Origin: an uncultured Clostridia bacterium
GTDB taxonomy: Bacteria; Bacillota; Clostridia; TANB77; CAG-465
Assembly (NCBI GenBank): GCA_934132895.1
Contig: CAKPAG010000002.1
Coordinates: forward strand, 1-64,000
DNA: 64,000 nt
Direction of reading: 5' to 3'
A model generated the notes under the pieces. That model was not told the DNA's origin. It did no database searches and saw only the letters and a program-made list of their open reading frames with translations. How positions within the stretch are numbered: position 1 is the stretch's first letter; every line of letters begins with the position of its first letter. A program made the translations under genes and the position numbers. This document shows, piece by piece, positions 27,547 through 36,175 of the stretch.

Positions 27547-29052
27547 TTGAGAAAAGCAAAATTATTTGTAATTAATGGTGTAATACTAACCCTTACTTCT
27601 TTTATTATAAGAACCGTGGGAATGTCTTTTAATGTATATGTATCAAATAAAGTGGGAGCTGAATGTACAGGCCTTTTTCAACTTATACTATCTGTATATT
27701 TGTTTGCTATAACACTTGCGACTTCTGGTATAAGTATAGCAGCTACTAGGCTTGTTTCGGAAGAACTTGCAAAAAATAAACCAAAGGGTGCTAAGATTAT
27801 AATAAAAAAATGTATTATATATAGCCTAATACTTGGTATATCTTCTGGTGCTGTGGTACTACTATTTTCAAGTTTTATAGTTAATACTTGTTTGCATGGG
27901 AAAATATCAAAAATGCCTCTTTACGCTATTGCTATTGGTCTTCCATTTATATCCATGTCTGCTGCAATAAACGGATATTTCTCAGCAGTTAGAAAAGTAT
28001 TTAAAACAGCCTCATCTCAAATACTAGAACAATTTGTAAAAATATTTGTAACTTATTTTTTGCTTTCGTTATTTTTACCTAAAGGCTTAGAATATGCTTG
28101 TCTTGCCTTAATAATTGGTGATGTAATTTCAGAAGTGGTTTCATTTACATATATATTTTTACTTTATTTAAATGATAAAAGAAAACTTAAAGAAATTGGA
28201 GATACAGAGAAAAATACATATTCAAAAGATATACTAAACATTTCAATTCCAATTGCTCTTACCTCATATATAAGGTCAGGGCTTTCTACATTAAAACAAT
28301 TAATTATTCCTACAAGACTTGAAAAGTCAGGAATAAGTTGCGAAAAAGCACTGTCTAATTTTGGTATAGTAAGTGGAATGGCACTTCCCTTAATTATGTT
28401 TCCAAGTGTAATAATAATATCAATAAGCAATTTGCTTATACCAGAATATTCAGCCTTTTACGCTAAAAAAGATTTAAAACAAATTAATAGAATAAGTGAA
28501 AAGCTTTTAAAAATTACTTTTATATTCGCAATATGCGTTTTTGGAATATTTTTCACTTTTCCACAAGAATTATCTACTCTTATGTATGAGGAAAAAGAAG
28601 TAATATATTACATTCAAATACTTTCTCCATTAATTATATTCATGTATATTGATACAATTGTTGATGGGATGCTTAAAGGACTAAATAAACAAGTTGCAGT
28701 TATGAAATGCAATATATTTGATCTATTCTTAAGTACTTCACTTTTATATATATTGTTACCAATACTTGGTATTTTAGGCTATGTTATAGTGCTATATATA
28801 AGCGAAATATTAAATACAGTAATAAGTATAATTCAACTAATAAAAGCTACAAAAGTAAAAATAAAATTTGTTACTTGGACATTTTTTCCTATAACTTCTG
28901 CTATACTTGCAAGATATATAATTAAACTTATAAATATAAAAATATCATCCGATATTTTATCACTTATAGCTGAAATAATTGTATTTGTAACAGTATACTT
29001 AGGCTTTTTATATTTTTCGAATATCATTACTAGAAAAGATTTAAAAATATAA
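27547..29052 (+). CDS. spoVB: Stage V sporulation protein B (MOP flippase family)
   Basis: A 501-residue polytopic membrane protein of the MOP superfamily. The opening (KAKLFVINGVILTLTSFIIR then TVGMSFNVYVSNKVGAECTG and FQLILSVYLF) is the signature of clostridial SpoVB, which is needed for spore cortex synthesis and is thought to flip lipid-linked precursors; related MurJ/polysaccharide flippases are the alternative. About 13-14 transmembrane helices are visible. The start is TTG at 27547 with GGTG at proper spacing; the ATG ten bases earlier is in another frame and stops soon. It stands alone on the plus strand before the ferritin-like gene. Confidence 0.88.
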   Translation: MRKAKLFVINGVILTLTSFIIRTVGMSFNVYVSNKVGAECTGLFQLILSVYLFAITLATSGISIAATRLVSEELAKNKPKGAKIIIKKCIIYSLILGISSGAVVLLFSSFIVNTCLHGKISKMPLYAIAIGLPFISMSAAINGYFSAVRKVFKTASSQILEQFVKIFVTYFLLSLFLPKGLEYACLALIIGDVISEVVSFTYIFLLYLNDKRKLKEIGDTEKNTYSKDILNISIPIALTSYIRSGLSTLKQLIIPTRLEKSGISCEKALSNFGIVSGMALPLIMFPSVIIISISNLLIPEYSAFYAKKDLKQINRISEKLLKITFIFAICVFGIFFTFPQELSTLMYEEKEVIYYIQILSPLIIFMYIDTIVDGMLKGLNKQVAVMKCNIFDLFLSTSLLYILLPILGILGYVIVLYISEILNTVISIIQLIKATKVKIKFVTWTFFPITSAILARYIIKLINIKISSDILSLIAEIIVFVTVYLGFLYFSNIITRKDLKI

Positions 29053-29120
29053 GATATGACTTATACTATTCATATATTTTTAAAACAAGAATATAATTTT
29101 TTAAGGAGTGTGATTTTTTT

Positions 29121-30383
29121 ATGAACCCATTTGAAGAAAAAGGAATTAGCTTAGAAGATTCTATAAAAGACTGGTGCGAGTTATATCCTAAACAATATAA
29201 TAAATATGAAGTAAACCCGTATACAAAAACACGTATAATTCTTATGAATGGAACTGAATTTGAAGCAAATTGGTTTTCACATCAATTTTCTAGAAACTGT
29301 AATAATAATGATTTAAGAAGAGCAATTGCTTTTACTCGTAGAATTGAAAAACAACAACAAATGAAGATAGCACATTTAAAACCTATAAGCGAAAATATAC
29401 TAGAAACAACAATATCATATGAACAATTAGCAGTCGATTTAACAGCAAGACTAGCAAAAAGCGAGCCAGACCCTAACGTAAAAGCTGCTTTAGATTTTGC
29501 ACTACTCGAAGACTTCGATCATTTGTATAGATATGCCGATTTGCTTGATTTAGAATATGGTATAGCCGCAGATAAATTAGTTGGAAGATACACAGAAATA
29601 ATGCCTGGCAGACCTACTATCTCCCATCATAGACACCCTTATGATGAGATTAAAAACTATATAAACAATAAAACTGCTGATCCAATCACAAAATTAAATG
29701 TAAATATTATAACTGCAGCAGAACAACAAACTATGAATTTTTATATGAATGTTGGACAGTATTATACCTCAGAACTTGGAAGAAGATTATATCAAGAAAT
29801 AGGATTAGTTGAAGAAGAACATGTATCCCAATATGGAAGCTTAATTGATCCAAATGGAACTTGGCTTGAAAATCTACTTAATCACGAATATACAGAATGT
29901 TATCTATACTATTCAATGTATTTAGATGAAACAGATGAATATATTAAAAAAATATGGGAAAGATTTTTCTTAGAAGAGGTAACTCACTTACATATTGCTT
30001 GTGAACTTCTTCAAAAATATGAAGGTAAATCATGGCAACAAATAATTCCAAACGGTACATTCCCTACTCCTTTAACTCTAGGGCCAAATATTGAATATGT
30101 TAGAAATATACTATGCAATACATCAAGTTATACTGCAATGAGAGAATCATATATTCCTGTTTGTGAAGCACCAAAAGATTTTGATTTCTTTACATATCAA
30201 AACATTGTAAATAAAGATGTTTGTACTGTTCCAAGTCACATTGTTATTAATAAATACTTAAAATGTAATGAGTGTGATTTTAGATTTGAAGTAGCTCCAA
30301 ACCCTGTTGAGGCTTTAAGAAACAGAAAATGTGATAATGTATGTGTTGGACGTGAACCTCTCTGTGGAGAAAATTGTTGTTAA
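29121..30383 (+). CDS. Ferritin-like diiron-type protein with Cys-rich tail
   Basis: A 420-residue soluble protein that seems to hold two ferritin-like four-helix units. Possible iron-binding Glu/His motifs are LLEDFDHLYRYADLLDLEYG near 135, EQQTMNFYMNVGQYY near 200, LVEEEHVSQYGSL near 233 and LEEVTHLHIACELL near 287. The C-terminal 50 residues contain nine cysteines, including KCNEC and a terminal CGENCC, resembling a degenerate rubredoxin or zinc-ribbon element, so the overall build recalls rubrerythrins. Function is not established; a role in peroxide or iron handling is plausible given the nearby superoxide dismutase and metal genes. AAGGAG before ATG. Confidence 0.7.
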   Translation: MNPFEEKGISLEDSIKDWCELYPKQYNKYEVNPYTKTRIILMNGTEFEANWFSHQFSRNCNNNDLRRAIAFTRRIEKQQQMKIAHLKPISENILETTISYEQLAVDLTARLAKSEPDPNVKAALDFALLEDFDHLYRYADLLDLEYGIAADKLVGRYTEIMPGRPTISHHRHPYDEIKNYINNKTADPITKLNVNIITAAEQQTMNFYMNVGQYYTSELGRRLYQEIGLVEEEHVSQYGSLIDPNGTWLENLLNHEYTECYLYYSMYLDETDEYIKKIWERFFLEEVTHLHIACELLQKYEGKSWQQIIPNGTFPTPLTLGPNIEYVRNILCNTSSYTAMRESYIPVCEAPKDFDFFTYQNIVNKDVCTVPSHIVINKYLKCNECDFRFEVAPNPVEALRNRKCDNVCVGREPLCGENCC

Positions 30384-30401
30384 ACTTATATTAGTATATA
30401 T

Positions 30402-30436
30402 TTAAAGCAAAGCTTATATAAAAGTTTTGCTTTAAA
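30402..30436. terminator. Hairpin between convergent genes
   Basis: TTTAAAGCAAAGCTT pairs with AAAGTTTTGCTTTAAA (30402-30436). It separates the ferritin-like gene from the convergent metallopeptidase gene. No long T-run. Confidence 0.6.
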
Positions 30437-31186
30437 TTATATAATAAGTTTATATGAGTTATTTTTTAGCCACTTGTCTATTTTATCATAACTCGCTGAA
30501 TATTTTTTAACTAAATTATAAAAATCCTTACTATGATTTGGATATACTATATGGCAAAGTTCATGGATTATTACTGCATCAATCTTTTCTGTATCTAACA
30601 TCATAAGCCTTAAAGTAAAGTTTAAGTTTCTGCTTTTTGGAATACAACTTCCAAACCTAGTTTTGGCATCTGTTATTTTAAAAGAATTATATGAAATATT
30701 TGTTAGTTTACTCAAAACTTCTAATCTCTTGTTAATTACTATTTTCAAGTTTTCTCTAAGTATCTTCTTTATTAACCTTTTAATATTTTCGTTTAATATT
30801 TCTTCTTCTACTTTTACACTTGGTACGTATATGTATAATCTTTTTCTATCTTCGTCTATTTTAATTTCAAGACTTAAACTATTATCTAAATTTTCTTTTC
30901 TTTCTATAATGTATTCCTCACCTGCATATAAAAATATATCTCCTGTTTTAAAAGTTTTAAAATATCTATCTGAGTTTTCCTTTATTTTTATATATTCGTT
31001 ATATATTCTATCCTCATTTTCGTGTATAATTTTTATAACCTCTTTTTTAGGACAATATACTGGTTTTGTTACATTCATAATACCTTCTTTAAAGTATATT
31101 CTAACTGACTTACTATTTTTGTAACTTATTATAATCACTGGTATTTGTTCTTCTTTTATTTCTATGTATTCTTTTGAGTTTCTCAA
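30437..31186 (-). CDS. YgjP-type (DUF45) zinc metallopeptidase
   Basis: A 249-residue protein of the YgjP/WLM metallopeptidase family. The zinc motif is IIHELCHIVYPNHSKDFYNLV near 205 (HExxH with a downstream His), preceded by the family segment TDAKTRFGSCIPKSRNLNFTL. The N-terminal domain is a beta-rich family region. The physiological substrate is unknown. ATG 31186 is preceded by AGCAGGTGATA. Monocistronic, convergent with the ferritin-like gene. Confidence 0.88.
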   Translation of the reverse strand: MRNSKEYIEIKEEQIPVIIISYKNSKSVRIYFKEGIMNVTKPVYCPKKEVIKIIHENEDRIYNEYIKIKENSDRYFKTFKTGDIFLYAGEEYIIERKENLDNSLSLEIKIDEDRKRLYIYVPSVKVEEEILNENIKRLIKKILRENLKIVINKRLEVLSKLTNISYNSFKITDAKTRFGSCIPKSRNLNFTLRLMMLDTEKIDAVIIHELCHIVYPNHSKDFYNLVKKYSASYDKIDKWLKNNSYKLII

Positions 31187-31378
31187 ATATTATCACCTGC
31201 TTTAAATCAAACTAAAAATTAAACTAATTATATTATACTTTAGAAGAAAAGTCTAATATTTAATAATTTTTTCTAGATTTTAGTAATCTATTTTTTATAT
31301 TTACATATAATACTAATATATGTTTCCAAAAAAATACAACAAATGCAAACCATTTTTACAAAATTTTGCCTAAAAGTA

Positions 31379-31407
31379 TTGACAAGTTATTATTTTTGTA
31401 TTATACT
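31379..31407 (+). promoter_or_regulatory. Consensus promoter of initiator tRNA-Met
   Basis: TTGACA (31379-31384), a 17-bp spacer and TATACT (31402-31407), ending 17 bp before the tRNA. The roughly 190 bp further upstream, back to 31187, holds nothing else I can identify. Confidence 0.85.
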
Positions 31408-31424
31408 TATTTTTGTAAACACAT

Positions 31425-31500
31425 CGCGGGATAGAGCAGTTGGCAGCTCGTCGGGCTCATAACCCGAAGGTCGATAGTTCGAGTCTATCTCCCGCAACCA
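31425..31500 (+). tRNA. Initiator tRNA-fMet (CAT)
   Basis: A complete cloverleaf with encoded CCA. The anticodon is CAT in a stem with three G-C pairs (CGGG/CCCG), and the first base C faces A at position 72 instead of pairing; both are hallmarks of bacterial initiator tRNA. Confidence 0.95.
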
Positions 31501-31508
31501 TATATTTA

Positions 31509-31537
31509 AGACTGAAAGTAAAATTTCAGTCTTTTTT
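31509..31537 (+). terminator. Terminator of tRNA-fMet
   Basis: AGACTGAAA and TTTCAGTCT around a 6-nt loop, then six T. Confidence 0.92.
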
Positions 31538-31550
31538 GTATTATGTTTAC

Positions 31551-31579
31551 TTGTAATTGGTATAACTCTATGATATAAT
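31551..31579 (+). promoter_or_regulatory. Sigma-A promoter for the 241-residue protein gene
   Basis: TTGTAA (31551-31556), 17-bp spacer, TATAAT (31574-31579). Confidence 0.65.
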
Positions 31580-31635
31580 GATTATATGTAAATTTGTTTT
31601 ACTATTAAAAATAATTTTTTAAAGGAGTACTTTTT

Positions 31636-32361
31636 ATGAATATTGAAATCTTAGGAAAGAAAGTATTAGGCCAAAACGGTTTTTGCTTATCTAAAGAAAA
31701 AATGAAAGATGGCATCTTTGAAGAACAACTGGAAAAAATCATAAGCTATGCAGAAGATATTTATGGCTTTGACCCTACTCTTGTAATGCCTGCAATTACA
31801 AATATTGAAGAAGTTGAGCTTCAATCTGGTAAATATGTTCCTCAAATTTACGAAATAGATTCATATGACTCATATGATAAACCTATTTTGGTAGACCCTC
31901 AAACAATTTTTAATTATTGTAAAAAAGATAAAGATGATATACGTCCAAATATTGACTTCATCATGTGGAACTCTGTGGAGGAATTTTTTGGAATTACATT
32001 TTCAAGAGAAGCACCCATTCTTGCATTTGAATCTGCAGACGGAGCTAAAAGGGCTCTAGGAACAATATTAAGACCATCTCTTGTAGCGTACGGCGATTAT
32101 CTTTTCAAAAAAATGAAAAAATATTTAGGCGAAAAAACTACGGTAAATTTGGTGACCTGTAACCATTACGGTAAAACTATAATGGAAAAACGAATGGCAC
32201 AGTTAACCAATCCAAACTATGATGGTAGATCTCTAATTGATATAATATCTGATTTGGCAGAAAAATATGATTTTCCCCTTATAATAGGAAAAGATACTGA
32301 AACTGATGATGACCTTTTCCATAGAGGTGAAAGTGGAAATCACGTAGTTATGATTTGGTAA
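31636..32361 (+). CDS. Conserved hypothetical cytosolic protein
   Basis: A 241-residue protein of no recognised family. It has no signal peptide or membrane helix. Features that may help a search are YAEDIYGFDPTLVMPAITN near 40, MWNSVEEFFGITFSREAP near 116, the repeated acidic/aromatic segments and a C-terminal LIIGKDTETDDDLFHRGESG near 220. Its compact unit has a near-consensus promoter, AAGGAG ribosome site and perfect terminator, so it is probably well expressed. Confidence 0.65.
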   Translation: MNIEILGKKVLGQNGFCLSKEKMKDGIFEEQLEKIISYAEDIYGFDPTLVMPAITNIEEVELQSGKYVPQIYEIDSYDSYDKPILVDPQTIFNYCKKDKDDIRPNIDFIMWNSVEEFFGITFSREAPILAFESADGAKRALGTILRPSLVAYGDYLFKKMKKYLGEKTTVNLVTCNHYGKTIMEKRMAQLTNPNYDGRSLIDIISDLAEKYDFPLIIGKDTETDDDLFHRGESGNHVVMIW

Positions 32362-32373
32362 TTTTCAAAACTA

Positions 32374-32411
32374 AAAACAACATGATATAATTAATATTAT
32401 GTTGTTTTTTT
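32374..32411 (+). terminator. Terminator of the 241-residue protein gene
   Basis: AACAACAT and ATGTTGTT with a 15-nt loop, followed by seven T. Confidence 0.88.
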
Positions 32412-32451
32412 ATTTATTTTTCATTTAGTTTTAAATATTTTGTCATATTTC

Positions 32452-32480
32452 TTGACTAAGATAAGTTATTCTAGTATAAT
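32452..32480 (+). promoter_or_regulatory. Sigma-A promoter of the metal exporter gene
   Basis: TTGACT (32452-32457), 17-bp spacer, perfect TATAAT (32475-32480), giving a leader of under 30 nt, so no riboswitch fits before the ATG at 32513. Confidence 0.8.
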
Positions 32481-32512
32481 TTAATATAGATGTTTTTTAC
32501 AAGGAGATTTAA

Positions 32513-33376
32513 ATGTTAGATATTATATTAGATACTTTAGTTGATTCAATAAAACTTTTACCATTTTTATTTTTATCATATTTATTTATTGAATTTATTG
32601 AACATAAATCATCAAAGACTTTGGAAAAGACACTAAAAAATTCTGGAAAATTTGGTTCTGTTATTGGTTCTATACTTGGTATAGTACCTCAATGTGGATT
32701 TTCTGTTACAGCAGCCAATTTATATTCAAGTAGAATTATTACTTTAGGTACCCTTATAGCTGTATTTTTATCTACTTCAGATGAGGCAATTCCGGTTTTA
32801 CTTTCTCATCCAGAAAATTTTGGTGATATTTTTAAAATAATAATAGTAAAACTTATAATAAGTATATTAGCAGGACTTATTATAGACTACATATTTAGAA
32901 AAAGACATAGTATAAAAAAAGATATTAAAGAAGCTCATGAACATATGCATGATATGTGTTCAAATTGTAATTGTGAACATGAACATGGAATATTAAAACC
33001 AGTTTTAAAACACACTATTAATGTTTTTATATTTATCTTGATTATATCGTTTTTATTAAATACAAGTATACATTTTATTGGAGAAGAAAGATTATCTAAA
33101 ATTCTTATGAGTGGAAATATACTTCAACCATTTATTGCCGGTCTTATTGGTCTCATTCCAAACTGCGCTTCATCTGTACTGTTAACAGAGTTATATATTG
33201 AAGGAACTCTTACTTTTGGTTCAGTTATTGCTGGACTTTGTACTGGTGCAGGAATTGGAATGGTAGTACTATTTAAATTCAATCACAATATAAAAGAAAA
33301 TGTAAAAATACTTGGAATTATATATGGAATTGGAAGCATTTCAGGTGTTATTCTTTCACTTCTTTCATTTTTATAA
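32513..33376 (+). CDS. ArsP_2-type heavy-metal/manganese exporter
   Basis: A 287-residue polytopic protein that resembles the putative 10-TM heavy-metal exporters (ArsP_2, often called putative manganese transporter). Two related halves each carry a signature: SILGIVPQCGFSVTAANLYS near 54 and GLIGLIPNCASSVLLTELYI near 205, followed by Gly-rich helices. The loop between the halves (about residues 142-160) is rich in His and Cys (HEHMHDMCSNCNCEHEHG), a likely metal-sensing or delivery segment. Substrate cannot be set from sequence. Strong promoter and AAGGAG; convergent with superoxide dismutase and sharing a terminator with it. Confidence 0.85.
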   Translation: MLDIILDTLVDSIKLLPFLFLSYLFIEFIEHKSSKTLEKTLKNSGKFGSVIGSILGIVPQCGFSVTAANLYSSRIITLGTLIAVFLSTSDEAIPVLLSHPENFGDIFKIIIVKLIISILAGLIIDYIFRKRHSIKKDIKEAHEHMHDMCSNCNCEHEHGILKPVLKHTINVFIFILIISFLLNTSIHFIGEERLSKILMSGNILQPFIAGLIGLIPNCASSVLLTELYIEGTLTFGSVIAGLCTGAGIGMVVLFKFNHNIKENVKILGIIYGIGSISGVILSLLSFL

Positions 33377-33385
33377 TAATATAAC

Positions 33386-33435
33386 AAATAAAGACTTAAG
33401 CTAGCTTTAAATTATAACAGCTTAAGTCTTTATTT
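33386..33435. terminator. Bidirectional terminator between exporter and superoxide dismutase
   Basis: A perfect 17-bp inverted repeat (AAATAAAGACTTAAGCT and complement) with T-rich flanks between convergent genes. Confidence 0.9.
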
Positions 33436-33470
33436 ATATTTTTTATTCTCAATTTTTCACTTTTCTAATT

Positions 33471-34113
33471 CTAATTACTTGTACTTAAATACTTTACATA
33501 TCTTTCTTCCATTTTAGTTAAATTAATTATTTTCATAAAATTTGATATATACTCTTCCCTTTTATTTTGATAATCTAAATAATATGCATGTTCCCATAAA
33601 TCGATTAAAGCTATAGGATAAAGGTTTAACTCAAATACACTGTTTTGATTTTGGGTTTTAACAAAATCAAGATTTCCATTACTATTTATTACTAAAAACA
33701 CATATCCGGATCCGAAAACTTCTGTTGCATTATCTTTAAATATGTCAAAAAAATTTTCCATACTTTTAAACTGACTTTCAATTTTTCGTATAATATTGTT
33801 TGGCTTAATCATACTTTTATTTGGATTTATTATATCAAAATATAGCATATGATTAAATACTCCGCCAGCATTATTTCTTATTTTTTCTCTTATACTAACT
33901 GGCATTGAATATAAATTAGAAAGTAATTTAGTTAATGTATAGTTTTGAAATTCAGGGCATTCCTTTAAAACCTCATTTAATTTTGTAATATATCCGATTA
34001 AAATGTTTATCATAATGAAAATGCATTGTTTCACTACTTATATATTGCTCTATAGCATCATATGAATATTGTAATTTAGGAAGTGAAAATGGATATGAAC
34101 TAAATAATTGCAT
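33471..34113 (-). CDS. Fe/Mn superoxide dismutase, one CGG +1 site
   Basis: Converts superoxide to peroxide and oxygen. The first reading frame starts at ATG 34113 ([20 protein letters not shown]) and runs through [10 protein letters not shown], which holds the first metal His, then stops after RIYYKIK. Skipping C33996 gives [19 protein letters not shown] and the rest of the enzyme: the second His in [19 protein letters not shown], and the Asp/His pair in [20 protein letters not shown]. All four metal ligands are therefore present only if the frame is joined. The joined gene has 214 codons, a normal size. AAGGAG lies 12 nt before ATG. The tryptophans of the active-site GSGWxW segment are replaced by Tyr/Phe. 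Confidence 0.88.
33994..33996 (-). other. CGG +1 recoding site in superoxide dismutase gene
   Basis: Codon 40 is CGG. The zero frame reads TTT AAT CGG ATA TAT TAC and stops six codons on. Without C33996 it reads TTT AAT GGA TAT ATT ACA, continuing the enzyme for 174 codons. Confidence 0.8.
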
Positions 34114-34186
34114 ATTTGAAAATTCTCCTTTTTAACATATATTTAATTATATTAAATAAAAAGAAAAATAATTACCAAAAAGAAAA

Positions 34187-34214
34187 AAATAAAACCTAAC
34201 TATATAAAAGTTAG
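34187..34214 (-). terminator. Terminator of elongator tRNA-Met
   Basis: CTAACT (34196-34201) and AGTTAG (34209-34214) with a minus-strand T-rich tail. Confidence 0.75.
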
Positions 34215-34225
34215 ATTTCAATATA

Positions 34226-34302
34226 TGGTAGCGGCAGTAAGAATCGAACTTACGACACTACGGGTATGAACCGTATGCTCTAGCCAACTGAGCTATGCCG
34301 CC
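34226..34302 (-). tRNA. tRNA-Met (CAT), elongator type
   Basis: A complete 77-nt cloverleaf with encoded CCA, anticodon CAT in a TACGG/CCGTA stem and a fully paired acceptor stem (first pair G-U). The features differ from the initiator at 31425. A CAT tRNA could also be tRNA-Ile after lysidine modification, but the body looks like elongator Met. Confidence 0.9.
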
Positions 34303-34412
34303 ACAATGTACCAACAATTAAAATTATACACTATTTATCTTTTATTGTCAATACAATTTTTTAAAGTTACCAAACATTGTTATTATTTTATCAAATTTAT
34401 GTAAAATTATAC

Positions 34413-34901
34413 TTAATTTTTGAAATAATCACTTGTTTCTTGCAAATTAGTAAAGTTTATTTGCTTTTCTGCTTCATATGCAACTATTGCAACGCTATTT
34501 GATAGGTTTAAAGAACGTATTCCCTTTCTCATAGGTATTCTTACAGCTTTATCAAAATGTTCTAAAATATATTCTTCTGGAAGTCCTCTAGTTTCAGGCC
34601 CAAATACAAGGTATGCACCATCTTCATACTTTACATCACTATATACTTTTTGTGATTTAGTAGAAAGTAAGTATATTTTATCACTTTTAATTTTTTTCTT
34701 GAAATCTTCCAAACTTTCATATTCAACTATATTAACTTTATCCCAATAATCAAGTCCTGCTCTTTTTACCGCCTTTTCAGATATATCAAATCCTAGTGGA
34801 TGTACCAAATGTAGTGTAGCCCCAATGGCTGCACAGGTTCTTGCTATATTTCCAGTATTTTGTGGTATTTCTGGTTCTACTAATACGATATTTAGTGCCA
34901 T
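34413..34901 (-). CDS. trmL: tRNA (cytidine/uridine-34-2'-O)-methyltransferase TrmL
   Basis: A 162-residue SPOUT-class methyltransferase that methylates the ribose of wobble nucleotide 34 in certain leucine tRNAs. It starts with the family sequence MALNIVLVEPEIPQNTGNIA, and has LHLVHPLGFD, FGPETRGLPEE near 98 and IPMRKGIRSLNLSNSVAI near 124, which make the trefoil knot. Length is typical. It begins directly after the deoxycytidylate deaminase gene and forms an operon with it. It is the second gene in this window, with mnmA, that modifies tRNA position 34. Confidence 0.95.
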   Translation of the reverse strand: MALNIVLVEPEIPQNTGNIARTCAAIGATLHLVHPLGFDISEKAVKRAGLDYWDKVNIVEYESLEDFKKKIKSDKIYLLSTKSQKVYSDVKYEDGAYLVFGPETRGLPEEYILEHFDKAVRIPMRKGIRSLNLSNSVAIVAYEAEKQINFTNLQETSDYFKN

Positions 34902-35414
34902 TTAAACATTCTCCTTCTTTCCAAGTAGTGGTTTTACTTTTTCTTCTAATACCTCATCATAATCTATCCAATCTTGTACCTTCTTTACGTCGTATTCAGT
35001 ATCATTTATTCTAGATACAACCTTATCTATGCCAGCATTTATTATAACACGCTTACACATTGCGCAAGAGTCTGTATTATTTACATATTTGCCAGTTTCC
35101 TTTTCTCTTCCAACAAGGTATAATGTTGCTCCTATTAAATCTTTTCTTGCAGCTGAAATGATTGCATTTTGCTCCGCATGTACACTACGGCAAAGTTCAT
35201 ATTTTTCTCCACTTTTTATATTTAACGCTTGTCTTGCACAATATTTTAAATCCATACAATTTGCTCTTCCCCTTGGAGCACCGGTATAACCTGTAGATAT
35301 AATCTCATCGTTTTTTACAATTACAGCTCCATAATTTCTTCTTATGCAAGTACCTCTTTTTAAAACAGTGTCAGCCATATCTAAATAATAATTAACTTTA
35401 TCTATTCTTTCCAT
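34902..35414 (-). CDS. Deoxycytidylate (dCMP) deaminase, copy 1
   Basis: A 170-residue zinc deaminase of the dCMP/ComEB family that makes dUMP for thymidylate synthesis. The zinc-binding HAE is in SVHAEQNAIISAA near 78, the Cys pair in CAMCKRVIINAGI near 108, and CIRRNYGAVIVKN lies near the start. ATG 35414 is used because AGGGGG precedes it; the longer form from 35462 lacks a site. The second copy 170 bp upstream is closely related along its whole length, so this is a tandem duplication. It is coupled to trmL. Confidence 0.92.
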   Translation of the reverse strand: MERIDKVNYYLDMADTVLKRGTCIRRNYGAVIVKNDEIISTGYTGAPRGRANCMDLKYCARQALNIKSGEKYELCRSVHAEQNAIISAARKDLIGATLYLVGREKETGKYVNNTDSCAMCKRVIINAGIDKVVSRINDTEYDVKKVQDWIDYDEVLEEKVKPLLGKKENV

Positions 35415-35492
35415 ATAGTTATTCCCCCTACCTTTTCTTTCATTATTATACATTTTTTGCATATAAAAGTCAAACCATTTTCTAGAAAAAAT

Positions 35493-35518
35493 GAGAAGCT
35501 CAAAAATTTGAACTTCCC
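35493..35518 (-). terminator. Terminator of dCMP deaminase copy 2
   Basis: GAAGCTCAA and TTGAACTTC (one mismatch) with a T-rich minus-strand tail. Confidence 0.7.
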
Positions 35519-35584
35519 ACTAATTATATATAATTTGAATTTATATTATTAGAATTTTTTAATTATTTATTTGTATAATATAGA

Positions 35585-36091
35585 CTAGTTATTTTTATTT
35601 AAGATAGGTTTTACTTTTTCCTCCAGCACTTCGTCATAAGAAATATAGTCATCAACATAAGTTACGCTATATCTTTCTTTATCAATTCTTGCTACTACCT
35701 TTTCAATACCAGCATTTATTATGACACGTTTACACATTGCACAAGGAGAAGCATTACCTACATACTCACCTGTTTCATTTTCTTTACCAACAAGATATAA
35801 CGTTGCTCCTAACGTATCTTTTCTTGCTGCTGATATAATTGCATTTTGCTCTGCATGTACACTACGACAAAGTTCGTATTTCTCTCCGCTTTTGATATTT
35901 AATGCCTGTCTTGCACAATACCCAAAATCTGAGCAATTAACTCTTCCTCTAGGTGCGCCGGTATAACCAGTTGAAATAACCTCATCATTTTTTACAATTA
36001 CAGCTCCATAATTCCTCCGAAGACAAGTTCCCCTCTCAAGTGAAACCTCAGCCAAATCTAAATAATAGTTAATCTTATCTTTTCTAATCAT
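35585..36091 (-). CDS. Deoxycytidylate (dCMP) deaminase, copy 2
   Basis: A 168-residue paralogue of the deaminase at 34902, with the same zinc motifs (SVHAEQNAIISAA; CAMCKRVIINAGI) and the GYTGAPRGR loop. ATG 36091 is chosen as GGAG lies before it and would overlap the GTG at 36100. Codon 25 is CGG (36017-36019), where copy 1 has AGA and the family has Arg; skipping its C would lead to a stop within seven codons. So here CGG must be decoded as Arg. Differences near the C-terminus suggest that the copies may differ in allosteric control. Confidence 0.92.
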   Translation of the reverse strand: MIRKDKINYYLDLAEVSLERGTCLRRNYGAVIVKNDEVISTGYTGAPRGRVNCSDFGYCARQALNIKSGEKYELCRSVHAEQNAIISAARKDTLGATLYLVGKENETGEYVGNASPCAMCKRVIINAGIEKVVARIDKERYSVTYVDDYISYDEVLEEKVKPILNKNN

Positions 36092-36175
36092 AAAAGACAC
36101 TCCTTTTTTTAATTAAATTAAAGTTAAATTAAATTTACTTCATAAGTATTATACCATATATGTCAAGTTCCTGCG

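Noticed and set aside
32481..32512. Manganese riboswitch before the ArsP_2-type exporter
   Set aside because: The predicted leader is under 30 nt, too short for a yybP-ykoY element.
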